From Gordonia polyisoprenivorans (GTDB lineage Bacteria > Actinomycetota > Actinomycetes > Mycobacteriales > Mycobacteriaceae): a DNA stretch of 64,000 nt. The notes beneath the pieces are model-generated. The model was not told where the DNA came from and searched no databases. It saw nothing but the letters and a program-made list of their open reading frames with translations. The translations under genes were made by a program, and so were the position numbers. This document shows, one piece after another, positions 39,792 through 48,283 of the stretch; position 1 is the stretch's first letter; every line of letters begins with the position of its first letter. The DNA is taken from NCBI RefSeq assembly GCF_017654315.1, contig NZ_CP072203.1, positions 4,154,001-4,218,000 on the forward strand, in the 5' to 3' direction.

Positions 39792-41204
39792 TCAGCTGAC
39801 CGGCGCGAACCCCACGGTGCGTCGTACCGGGTCGGCGGCGATCAGTCGTACCCGAATCCTGGTCGCCGACGCGGGATTTCCGCTGCAGCCGGCGATGACG
39901 GCCGGGTCGTCGATGAAGATCCGGGCCGGCTTCTTCGCGTCGGCGTCGGCGAGGACCACCGCGTCGAAGACCTCTCCGACCCGGCCGGCGAGGACCGTCG
40001 CCTCGGCGAGGTCGATCGAGAGCCGGTCCGCCGAGGCTCCCAGGGAGTCGGCCGACCGCAGGATCTTCGGCAGGGTGGGCAATGCGCGCATCACCCAATC
40101 GGGTACCGGCTCGCCGGCGCTGATCGCCAGACATGCCTCGGTCGCGAAGCGATCACCCAACCGCCGTAGCGGCGCGGTGACGTGCGCATAGATCCCGCCG
40201 ATCGCTGCGTGCACCATCGCCGCCGGCGCCGGCGTCGCGCCGCCGTCGAGGGCCAGATACCCGGCACCGCGCATAAGCGAGCCGGCGTGCGACATCAACG
40301 CCAGGGTCGACGGCGCGTCGGCCGGTAGACCGGCCAGGAACTCTCCTGGCCCCTGCTTGTCCGGCCAGTCCACACCCATCGCTCGTGCCGTGTCACGCAA
40401 TGCCTGCACCGCACCGGGTTCGGCAGGTGGCAGGGTCCGCAGCAGCCCGACGCCCGCATCGGCCATCAGGGTTCCGGCGCACATTTTGGCAAGCAACGAC
40501 ACCTGGGCATTCCACCTGTCCGCGGGTGTGTGCGGCGCTATCTGCAGGCTCCATCCGTCGGCGTCGCGCACCACCTCCTGGTCGGGGAGGTCGAGTTCGA
40601 TTGCGCCGCGCGACAAGGCGATCCGTTGCCGCAGCGCACCGAAAGCCGGTAGCGCCGTGATCGACGGGTGCAGCCGGCCCGCCGCGGCGTCGGCGGTGAC
40701 ACCCGCGTAGTCGAGGCGGGCCACCGAACGCACCAGCGCGCGTCGCACCGCCACGTCGCCGATCCGGCCGTCGGCGCCGACGCGGATGGTCCAGAGCACG
40801 GCCGGGCGTTCCACACCCGGCAGCAGCGAACCGCTGCCCTCCGACAGGACCCTCGGATGCAGCGGGACCGAGCCGTCGGGGAAGTACACCGTGGCGCCGC
40901 GTCGGCGGCTCTCGGCGTCGAGGGCGCCCTCCGGTTCGATGAGGGCGGCGACGTCGGCGATCGCGTAGTCGACCACGAACCCGTCGCCGTCGGTGGCGAT
41001 GTGCACGGCCTGATCGAGGTCCATCGATCCGGGCGGGTCGATCGTCACCAGGGGTAGATCGCGGTGGTCCGCGCGCTGCCCGGCATATCGGTCGCGCGCG
41101 TTGCCGGCTTCCTCGAGTGCGGCGCCACCGTAGTCCTCGCTGACGCCGAGTTCCCCACGGATGGCATCGAAGTCGATCTCGGGCGCCGACAGTCTGCGTT
41201 GCAC
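39792..41204 (-). CDS. RNB-domain exoribonuclease
   Basis: A 470-residue RNase II/R-type catalytic (RNB) domain protein, a hydrolytic 3'-5' exoribonuclease. The catalytic acidic cluster is in IDPPGSMDLDQAVH; it lacks the extra cold-shock and S1 domains of full RNase R, so it is a short form. The second half has the AALIEPEG and MVHAAIGGIYAHVTAPLRR motifs. The GTG at 41204 starts the domain. It lies directly downstream of rnpB and transcribed in the same direction. Confidence 0.9.
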   Translation of the reverse strand: MQRRLSAPEIDFDAIRGELGVSEDYGGAALEEAGNARDRYAGQRADHRDLPLVTIDPPGSMDLDQAVHIATDGDGFVVDYAIADVAALIEPEGALDAESRRRGATVYFPDGSVPLHPRVLSEGSGSLLPGVERPAVLWTIRVGADGRIGDVAVRRALVRSVARLDYAGVTADAAAGRLHPSITALPAFGALRQRIALSRGAIELDLPDQEVVRDADGWSLQIAPHTPADRWNAQVSLLAKMCAGTLMADAGVGLLRTLPPAEPGAVQALRDTARAMGVDWPDKQGPGEFLAGLPADAPSTLALMSHAGSLMRGAGYLALDGGATPAPAAMVHAAIGGIYAHVTAPLRRLGDRFATEACLAISAGEPVPDWVMRALPTLPKILRSADSLGASADRLSIDLAEATVLAGRVGEVFDAVVLADADAKKPARIFIDDPAVIAGCSGNPASATRIRVRLIAADPVRRTVGFAPVS

Positions 41205-41301
41205 TCCCCGACCATAACGCCGCGCTCGGCGTGCATGGGGGGACGTGCATGCGGTGACAGGGCGTGATCAGGGCCGACGATGACGTCGGGGTGTCGGAGG
41301 G

Positions 41302-41718
<417 letters not shown>

Positions 41719-41761
41719 GTACAGGATAGCGTCCGGGGTGTCGGCGACGATGCGAGGTCTG

Positions 41762-41833
41762 ACTTCACCGGAGGTGCGCCGTGTCACTTCACCGAAGGTG
41801 CGCCGTGTCACTTCACCGGAGGTGCGAGGTGTC
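41762..41833. repeat. Three tandem 24-bp repeats upstream of rnpB
   Basis: Three copies of ACTTCACCGAAGGTGCGCCG plus TGTC (24 bp) begin at 41762, 41786 and 41810, with small differences in the first and third. Each contains a small palindrome CACC-GRA-GGTG. The stop codon of the phosphatase gene lies in the third copy, so the array forms its 3' end and the rnpB upstream region. Confidence 0.8.
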
Positions 41834-42481
41834 ATTGACGCAGCGGACGACAGCGCCGCCGTCGGGAAAGAACTCGGCCACCGACACCGACGCCAGGTCG
41901 AGGTGTAGCCGGAACAACAGTTGCGGTCCGACGTCGAGGGCGTGGCGCAGCAGGGACTTGATCGGGGTGACGTGACTGACGACGACGACGGTTTGACCCG
42001 GATAGCGCTGCAGCAGACGGTCCTTGGCGGCGATCACCCGCTGGGCGGTCTGGATGAAGCTCTCCCCACCGGGCGCGGGCACCGACTCGTCACCGAGCCA
42101 TCGGGCGTGGACCTCGGGGTCGCGAGCGTTGGCCTCGGAAAAGGTCAGTCCCTCCCATGCACCGAAGTCGTTCTCGATGAGGTCGTCCTCGGCCACCACC
42201 TGGCCGCCCACGAGGTCGGTGATCGCCTGCGCGGTCTGCCTGGCCCGGTCCAGAGGCGAGCTGACGACCGCGGCGATCGGCTGTTCGGACGCCGCCCGCT
42301 GTGCCGCGCGCAGCGCCTGCGTCTTTCCCAGGTCGGTCAGTGGCGGGTTGCCACGCCCCGAGTACCGCCGGTCCACCGACAGCGCGGTCTGACCGTGACG
42401 GACCAACACGATGCGGGTCGGGGCGGCCATCTGGCCCTGCCACGACGGTGTTGCGGGGGTGTTCCCGGAGGGGGTGGTCAC
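41813..42481 (-). CDS. Histidine phosphatase family protein (alpha-ribazole phosphatase-like)
   Basis: A 222-residue phosphoglycerate-mutase-type phosphatase. The catalytic RHG is in VLVRHGQTALSVDRR, and the second His in VVVSHVTPIKSLL. It sits where mycobacteria have Rv2228c, a fusion of RNase HI with a CobC-like alpha-ribazole phosphatase; here the RNase H half is absent and only the phosphatase half is encoded. The GTG at 42481 overlaps the upstream stop (GTGA, 42478-42481), so translation is coupled; ATG 42430 is an alternative. The cobalamin neighbours fit dephosphorylation of alpha-ribazole phosphate. Confidence 0.85.
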   Translation of the reverse strand: MTTPSGNTPATPSWQGQMAAPTRIVLVRHGQTALSVDRRYSGRGNPPLTDLGKTQALRAAQRAASEQPIAAVVSSPLDRARQTAQAITDLVGGQVVAEDDLIENDFGAWEGLTFSEANARDPEVHARWLGDESVPAPGGESFIQTAQRVIAAKDRLLQRYPGQTVVVVSHVTPIKSLLRHALDVGPQLLFRLHLDLASVSVAEFFPDGGAVVRCVNDTSHLR

Positions 42482-43215
42482 AGTCCCGACTCGTGGGTCC
42501 GGATCAGGATCGCCCCACACTCCTCACAGCGGATCACCTCGTCGTCGGGCGCGGCGGCGATCCCGGAGAGCGTCCCGCGATCGAGTTCCATTCGGCAGGC
42601 GCCACATCGGCGGGCGCGGAGCAGCCCCGCGCCGACCTTGCCCGCGCTGCGCTGGCGTTCGTAGATCGGGAGCAGTTCGTCGGGCACCTCGGCGACGATC
42701 TGGGTACGCCGCGCCGCCAGCGCCTCCTTGTCGGCGTCCACCGCGGTCACGGCCTCTTCCCGACGACCGCGCAGCTCGGCGAGTCGCTGCTCGAGATGGG
42801 CGATGGTCGCCGATGCCCGATCGCGTTCGGACCCGAGTGCCTCCTGGCGTTCCATCAGTTCCAGCATGTCGTCCTCGAGGACCTGCCGGCGCCGACCCAA
42901 TCCGGTCAGCTCATGTTGCAACTCCGACAATGCCTTCGGCGCAAGGCCACCGGCGGTCATCTGGGCCGAGTCCTTCTGTTCCCGATCTCGCATGCCGGTG
43001 ATCTCACCATCCATGCGGCGGTACTCGCGGTCGAGATCCTCCGCGGCGATCTCCGCGCGCACGAGGTCGTCGCGGGCGGCCTCGATCGCGGTGATCGTCT
43101 CGGCGATCTCGGCGTCCTCGGGCAGGTTGCCGACTCGATGGTCGAGTCGGGCCAGGCCGGCGTCGACGTCGGCGAGTTCGAGCAGGAGTCGTTGCCGTCC
43201 GGCATCGACCTTCAT
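42478..43215 (-). CDS. Coiled-coil zinc-ribbon protein (C4-type, DUF164-like)
   Basis: A 245-residue protein with a long N-terminal coiled coil (about residues 4-165, heptad-rich in Leu, Glu and Arg) and a C-terminal zinc ribbon formed by RRCGACRM and RCEECGAI. ATG 43215 follows GAGGAG and matches the MKVDAGRQRLLLELADVD start of this family. It corresponds to Rv2229c. The function is unknown; nucleic-acid or protein tethering is typical of the fold. Its stop overlaps the phosphatase start, and it lies 103 bp after the Nif3 gene. Confidence 0.9.
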   Translation of the reverse strand: MKVDAGRQRLLLELADVDAGLARLDHRVGNLPEDAEIAETITAIEAARDDLVRAEIAAEDLDREYRRMDGEITGMRDREQKDSAQMTAGGLAPKALSELQHELTGLGRRRQVLEDDMLELMERQEALGSERDRASATIAHLEQRLAELRGRREEAVTAVDADKEALAARRTQIVAEVPDELLPIYERQRSAGKVGAGLLRARRCGACRMELDRGTLSGIAAAPDDEVIRCEECGAILIRTHESGL

Positions 43216-43318
43216 CGGGTGTCTCCTCGTGCACTGGGGGGAATCGGTGGTCGGGTGAGCCGGGTGAGTCACGGCGCGCCGTTGCACCGGGCGGTGAACG
43301 TTTACGGTACGCGCCGTG

Positions 43319-44431
43319 TCAGGCCGACGTGTGCACGGTGAACGGATCGGTGGGTTCGTCGTGGCACTCCGCCACACATCCGGTGGCGGCAGTGATCCGT
43401 TCGGCGGCCTGCCGGCACCAGGGGAACTCGGTGGCCCAGTGCCCGGCGTCGAGGAGCACCGCGCCGCCGGACCGCAGCGCCTCGTCCACCGGATGATGGC
43501 GGAGGTCGCCGGTCAGATAGGCGTCGACGCCGAGCCGGGCGACGGAGGCCAGCAGGGAATCACCGGCGCCGCCGCAGACCGCGACCGTTCTGATCTGTCG
43601 GTCGGCCGGGCCGGTGGCACGCACGCCCCATGGCGTACGCAGCGCGTGGGCCGCGCGTTGCGCGAACTGCGCCGCGGTCATCGGTTCGGCCAGCACACCG
43701 ACGCGGCCGAGACCGAGCGCCGACGGGATCGCGGCGAGTTCGAGGATGTCGAAGGCAGGTTCCTCGTACGGGTGGGAGTCGCGCAATGCGGCGAGGACCG
43801 CGGTTCGCAGCCCTCGGGCGGCAACCATCTCCACGCGCGCTTCGTCCACGCGTTCACGCTGCCCGATCTCACCGATGGTCGGGTTGGCACCCGGTTTCGG
43901 CTCGAACTGGCCGACGCCGACCACCGACCATGCGCAGTCGCGGTAGTCGCCGATCGCTCCGGCTCCGGCGGCGAACATGGCCTCGCTGACCTGTTCGGCG
44001 TTGCCCTCGGGCACCATCACCACCCACTTGTCGACGGGCGGTAGCGGTTCGGGGTCGATGGGCGCGACCTCACGGAGTCCGAGTGCGGCGGCGAGCGCGT
44101 CGGACACACCGGGATCGGCCTTGTCGGCGTTGGTGTGGGCGGTGAACAGGGCGATACCGGCCCTGATGAGTCGGTGGACGATGCGGCCCTTGGGTGTGTC
44201 GGCAGCGACCGACTCCACACCCCGCAGCAGCAACGGGTGGTGTGCCACGATCATCCGGTGACCCTGCGCGCATGCCGTGGTGACCACGTCGTCGGTGACG
44301 TCGACGCACACCAGGACCGGCCCGGCCGGTTCGCTCGGGTCCCCGCATACGAGCCCGACGGCGTCCCAGCTCTCCGCCAGGCGCGGCGGATACGCGGCCT
44401 CCAGCACTGCCACCACGTCGGCGACACTCAC
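43319..44431 (-). CDS. Nif3-like dinuclear metal centre protein
   Basis: A 370-residue Nif3/YbgI-family protein (DUF34). Metal-ligand motifs IVAHHPLLL and AHTNAD lie in the first half and LRHHPVDEA and GHWATEFP in the last; the middle has the inserted PII-like domain (DKWVVMVPEGNAEQ to HPYEEPAFDI). GTG 44431 is taken as the start since the family begins near SVADVVAVLEAAYPP; an upstream TTG at 44470 would overlap cobC. DUF34 proteins are hydrolase-like with uncertain function, possibly tied to metal or cofactor handling. The location matches Rv2230c. Confidence 0.88.
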   Translation of the reverse strand: MSVADVVAVLEAAYPPRLAESWDAVGLVCGDPSEPAGPVLVCVDVTDDVVTTACAQGHRMIVAHHPLLLRGVESVAADTPKGRIVHRLIRAGIALFTAHTNADKADPGVSDALAAALGLREVAPIDPEPLPPVDKWVVMVPEGNAEQVSEAMFAAGAGAIGDYRDCAWSVVGVGQFEPKPGANPTIGEIGQRERVDEARVEMVAARGLRTAVLAALRDSHPYEEPAFDILELAAIPSALGLGRVGVLAEPMTAAQFAQRAAHALRTPWGVRATGPADRQIRTVAVCGGAGDSLLASVARLGVDAYLTGDLRHHPVDEALRSGGAVLLDAGHWATEFPWCRQAAERITAATGCVAECHDEPTDPFTVHTSA

Positions 44432-44456
44432 CTCGCTCGGACCGTGACCCGTGTGC

Positions 44457-45527
44457 TCATGCGCTGCCAACGGTGATCTCCTCTCGCGCCCGGTCGAGCG
44501 CCGTGACCAGCCGATCGACCTGCGCCGCCGGGCGCACCGCCAACCGTAGGTGGTCGTCGGTCAGTCCGACGAAGTTCGCGCAACTGCGCACGGCGATCCC
44601 CTGGTCTCGCAAGCTTTCTCGCACCGCCAGTGCACCGGAGATCTCGACGAGCACGAACGGCGCCGCGGGCGGCGCGCACGGGATCACTCCGACCTCGGTA
44701 AGTCGCGCGAGCAGATGGTCGCGTTCGATGGCGACGAGCTCGGCCTGCTCGGAACAGAAGCGTTGCCCGTCGGGTCCGCAACAGGCGGCCAGCGCGGCGA
44801 GCGCAGGCGTGGACAGTGGCCAGGCGCGGCGCCCGGCCGCTGCCCGTTCGATCACCTCGGGCGCCGCGAGCAGGTAACCGGCACGCAGTCCGGCCAGTCC
44901 GAAAGTCTTGGTGACACTGCGCATCACGATGACGTCGTCGGCTCGCCGGTCGGCCAGCGACTGCGGCTCGCACGCCCCGGTCACCGGATCGAGGGTCAGA
45001 TCGGCGAACGCCTCGTCGACGACGACGAGTCGTCCGGGACGTCGAAGCGCTGCGATCGACTCCGCAGCGTGCAGCACCGACGTCGGGTTCGTGGGGTTGC
45101 CGACGACCACGAGGTCGGCGTCGTCGGGGATGTCGGCGGCCAGCTCTGCCAGCGGCGTGTCGGGCCGGCCGATGACCTGGGTGATCGGAATCCCCGCGGC
45201 CCGCAACACGAGTTCCGGTTCGGTGAACGACGGCTGCACCAGGGCCGCATGTGCCGCACCCAGTTTCGGCAGCAGCTCGAATCCGTCGGAGGCGCCGGCG
45301 AGGAGCATCACCTCGTCAGTGGGACGGCCGTGCAGGTCGGCGATGATCCCGGTGGTGTGATCGGTCTGGTCGGTCGTCGGGTATCGGGCCAGGTCGTCGA
45401 GGGTGGAGGCGATGGCCGCCTGCACGAACGGCGGTGCGGCTCCGCGCACGTTGACGGCGAAATCCAGCATGCCCACGGTGCTGTCCCGGTCGCCGTGCCG
45501 GTCGAGCGCATGCAGCCCGGATGTCAT
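44457..45527 (-). CDS. cobC: CobC-like PLP aminotransferase / threonine-phosphate decarboxylase (Rv2231c type)
   Basis: A 356-residue class I/II PLP enzyme. The PLP-binding Lys is in RSVTKTFGLAGLRAGY, with GNPTNPTSV and VVDEAFADLT upstream. In cobalamin synthesis, this family makes the aminopropanol phosphate for CobD; L-threonine-phosphate decarboxylase or histidinol-phosphate aminotransferase-like activity are both possible. The start at ATG 45527 gives the typical MTSGLHALDRHGDRD N-terminus (HGGD-like). It is divergent from ptkA with only 33 bp between, and followed by Nif3. Confidence 0.88.
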   Translation of the reverse strand: MTSGLHALDRHGDRDSTVGMLDFAVNVRGAAPPFVQAAIASTLDDLARYPTTDQTDHTTGIIADLHGRPTDEVMLLAGASDGFELLPKLGAAHAALVQPSFTEPELVLRAAGIPITQVIGRPDTPLAELAADIPDDADLVVVGNPTNPTSVLHAAESIAALRRPGRLVVVDEAFADLTLDPVTGACEPQSLADRRADDVIVMRSVTKTFGLAGLRAGYLLAAPEVIERAAAGRRAWPLSTPALAALAACCGPDGQRFCSEQAELVAIERDHLLARLTEVGVIPCAPPAAPFVLVEISGALAVRESLRDQGIAVRSCANFVGLTDDHLRLAVRPAAQVDRLVTALDRAREEITVGSA

Positions 45528-45560
45528 ACCGAGTGAGCCTACGTGCACCATGGGTTGGTG

Positions 45561-46244
45561 ATGTCCCGACCAGACCCCACTGATCCCGACACCGTTCTGC
45601 TCGTCGATCTCGACGGGACGATCACCGACAGTTTCACCGGGATCGCCAACAGTTTTCGGCACGCCCTGACCGCTGTCGGCGCGCCACCGGCACCCGAGGC
45701 GGTGGTGGCCGGGATCGCCGGACCGCCGATGATCGACACCTTGCGCGAGCTCGGCCTCGACGAAGCCACCGCGGATGAGGCGATGCGCGCCTATCGTGCC
45801 CGCTACACCGACGTCGGCTGGCTGGAGAACTCGGTGTTCGACGGCATGGACACACTTCTGGGTGATCTCGGCGCGTCGGGTCGGACGCTGGCTGTGGCGA
45901 CGTCGAAGAACCAGACGACCGCGCGCGCCATCCTCGGCCATTTCGGCCTCGCCGGCCACTTCCGTGTCATCGCCGGGGCCAGCGACGACGGAACCCGCCG
46001 CCACAAACCCGACGTGATCGCCCACGCACTGGCACAATTGGACATATCGCTCGACCCGCACACACACCGACCCTCTCGTCCGGCGGTGATGATCGGCGAC
46101 CGATCCCACGATGTCGAGGGCGCAGCCCGATTCGGCATCCCGACGATCCTCGTCGGATGGGGTTACGCTCTGGCCGGGGAGCGCGACGCTGCTGCATGGA
46201 GCGTCGATTCGATGTCAGATCTGCGCGAGGTACTCGGTGTCTGA
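45561..46244 (+). CDS. ptkA: HAD family hydrolase, PtkA-like
   Basis: A 227-residue HAD-superfamily protein (phosphoglycolate phosphatase-like) with motif I DLDGT, motif II in ATSKNQT, Lys in RHKPDV and motif IV in IGDRSHDVEGA. The orthologue Rv2232 (PtkA) is reported as a protein tyrosine kinase that phosphorylates PtpA. ATG 45561 is preferred; a GTG at 45543 also fits. Its end overlaps the ptpA start by 8 bp, so the two are coupled. Confidence 0.88.
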   Translation: MSRPDPTDPDTVLLVDLDGTITDSFTGIANSFRHALTAVGAPPAPEAVVAGIAGPPMIDTLRELGLDEATADEAMRAYRARYTDVGWLENSVFDGMDTLLGDLGASGRTLAVATSKNQTTARAILGHFGLAGHFRVIAGASDDGTRRHKPDVIAHALAQLDISLDPHTHRPSRPAVMIGDRSHDVEGAARFGIPTILVGWGYALAGERDAAAWSVDSMSDLREVLGV

Positions 46245-46719
46245 TCAACTACACATCTGTTTCGTCTGCACCGGCAACATCTGCCGGTCGCCGATGGCGC
46301 AGAACATCTTTGCCAAATCGCTGCACGACGCGGGGCTCGCCGACCGCGTCGAGGTGAGCAGCTGCGGGACGAGCGGCTGGCATGTCGGCGAGGCGGCCGA
46401 CAACCGCGCGCGCACGGAGCTGCTGGCGCACGGCTACTCCGACGCCCACATCGCCGATCAGCTCGGGCCCGATCACATCGGTGCCGACCTGTTCGTCGCC
46501 GCCGACGCCGGACACGTCAAGGAACTCGAGCGCAAACGACTCGGTGAGCGCACCCGACTGTTGCGCAGCTTCGATCCCGACGCAGGCGACGATCTCGATC
46601 TGTCCGACCCGTACTACGGCAACGCCGACGATTTCGCCGTCACCCGCGAGCAGATCGAGGCCGCGGTACCGGGCCTGCTCCAGTGGGCCCGCGAACACCT
46701 CGACGACGCCACCGGCTGA
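46237..46719 (+). CDS. ptpA: Low-molecular-weight protein tyrosine phosphatase PtpA
   Basis: A 160-residue LMW-PTP. The P-loop is CTGNICRSP (Cys11, Arg17), and the general-acid motif is DPYYG with Asp124, Tyr126 and Tyr127, the equivalents of the tyrosines that PtkA phosphorylates in M. tuberculosis. The GTG at 46237 overlaps the ptkA stop. In pathogens PtpA is secreted and acts on host proteins; here an internal regulatory role is more likely. Confidence 0.95.
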   Translation: MSDQLHICFVCTGNICRSPMAQNIFAKSLHDAGLADRVEVSSCGTSGWHVGEAADNRARTELLAHGYSDAHIADQLGPDHIGADLFVAADAGHVKELERKRLGERTRLLRSFDPDAGDDLDLSDPYYGNADDFAVTREQIEAAVPGLLQWAREHLDDATG

Positions 46720-46838
46720 GCCGTCGCCGGTGCTGCCGTGATCGGGTACTGCGGCGCACGTCACGGCCGAATCCGGCATACCGTCATCAGATGCAGCCGG
46801 GGCTGCTGCGGTGGTTGCGCACTGGGTACCGTTGTCCT

Positions 46839-47879
46839 ATGCGCGCGCTGCGAAACATACGACCGGGGTGGATCGCCCTGATCATCGTTGTCGCCGCATT
46901 CGCGGCGGCATGTTTCATGGTGCTGGCGCCGTGGCAGCTCGGGAAGAACTCCGCGACGTCCGAGCGCAACCATCTGATCAAGAGTGCCGTCGGTACCGCC
47001 CCGGTACCGATCAACGAGGTGGCGCCCGCCGGAAGGGGATTCGTTCCCTCCACCGAGTGGCGTGAGGTGACGATGACCGGGACCTACCTCGTCGACGACC
47101 AGGCCCTCGTCCGCCTGCGTTCGGTCGACGAGCGACCGGCCATCGAGGTCCTCACCCCGTTCCGCATCGCGGGCACCGATCGCGTCCTGGCGGTCGATCG
47201 CGGCTACGTTCGCCCGGATCAGAGCAACACGCCCGCGATCCCTGCGCCCCCGACAGGCGAGACGACCATCAACGCCCGCATCCGGGCTTCGGAGGGCACG
47301 TCAGAAGGCCGCGGCGCGCGGACCGAAGGCAACGCGCTCACCATGTACACGGTCGACCCGACCCAGCTGGCCAAGGCGACCGGCACCCCGATGGACCCGT
47401 TCTATCTGCAGTTGTCGCCGAATCAACCCGGCTCACTCGGCGAGATCCCACTGCCACAACTGGATTCGGGCCCCTACCTCTCCTACGGCCTGCAGTGGCT
47501 GGCCTTCGGTGTGATGGCACCGCTGGGAGCCGGATACTTCATCTACTCCGAAATTCGTCAACGTCGACGAGCTTCCGCCGCCAAGAAAGCCCACGCGGCC
47601 GAGGCCGCCGCCGGTCCCGACCCGACGACCCCCGACGACACCTCCGGACTCAACGGTGCCGCACAACCCGAGCCGGCCCCACATCTGCTGACGCGATCCG
47701 AACGCCGCAAACGCATGCGCGAGGAACTGCGCGCAGCAGCCGGAACAACCACCGCGCCCGCTCCGGTCGACCCCGACGACATCGACGAGCAATCGCCCGC
47801 CGGCATCGGCGTCGGACCCGACACCGAGCACTTGTCGTCCACGGTGCGCGACAAACTCACCGAACGCTACGGCGGCTGA
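46839..47879 (+). CDS. SURF1-family cytochrome oxidase assembly protein
   Basis: A 346-residue SURF1/Shy1-type protein that helps insert heme a into cytochrome aa3 oxidase subunit I. Two transmembrane helices flank an extracytoplasmic domain (N-terminal about residues 10-30, WIALIIVVAAFAAACFMVL; second around 230-250). It has the family CAPWQLGK-like start (APWQLGKNS) and the conserved VAVDRGYV-type motif. A long hydrophilic, Ala/Pro/Glu-rich C-terminal tail (about 90 residues) is unusual. ATG 46839 is used; ATG 46791 is an alternative. Confidence 0.87.
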   Translation: MRALRNIRPGWIALIIVVAAFAAACFMVLAPWQLGKNSATSERNHLIKSAVGTAPVPINEVAPAGRGFVPSTEWREVTMTGTYLVDDQALVRLRSVDERPAIEVLTPFRIAGTDRVLAVDRGYVRPDQSNTPAIPAPPTGETTINARIRASEGTSEGRGARTEGNALTMYTVDPTQLAKATGTPMDPFYLQLSPNQPGSLGEIPLPQLDSGPYLSYGLQWLAFGVMAPLGAGYFIYSEIRQRRRASAAKKAHAAEAAAGPDPTTPDDTSGLNGAAQPEPAPHLLTRSERRKRMREELRAAAGTTTAPAPVDPDDIDEQSPAGIGVGPDTEHLSSTVRDKLTERYGG

Positions 47880-47967
47880 GGCCCCCGCTTCACCGGATAC
47901 TTCCCGTTCAGCGGCAGGAGTGCGCGGCCCGTGCCGTGCCCCATCGGTGGCCAAGCCCTTGTATTGG

Positions 47968-48122
47968 TGGTCGAGGTGCGAGGCGCCCCAGGCCCTTCCC
48001 CGATCGGTGGTCGAGGTCCTTCCCGATCGACGGCCGAGACGCTTCCCGATCGATGGTCGAGGTCCTTCCCGATCGACGGCCGAGACGCTTCCCCATCGGT
48101 GGTCGAGGTGTGAGGCGCCCCC
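47968..48122. repeat. Tandem and dispersed repeats upstream of the 13E12-type gene
   Basis: Two direct copies of a 46-bp unit (48002-48047, 48048-48093; starts GATCGGTGGTCGAGG) are followed by a partial third (48094-48120). Flanking them are two copies of GGTGGTCGAGGTG(C/T)GAGG (47967 and 48098). The 404 bp between SURF1 and the HNH gene (47880-48283) otherwise hold no gene. The motif GGTCGAGGTG also recurs downstream of the HNH gene. Confidence 0.8.
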
Positions 48123-48283
48123 GGGCGCCGAGCCTCGAGACCGAGCCGAACCGACGCTGGAACCCCACCACTAAACCCACTCGAAGAAACTTTCGACAAC
48201 CCTTGCCAACCCGACAAACCCGGCATATGATCGAACACAACAGCACACAAACACATGTGCGCTTATCGCCGGGGGTGACAATC

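Noticed and set aside
48002..48120. CRISPR-like array of 46-bp units
   Set aside because: The units abut with no unique spacers, and no cas genes are near.
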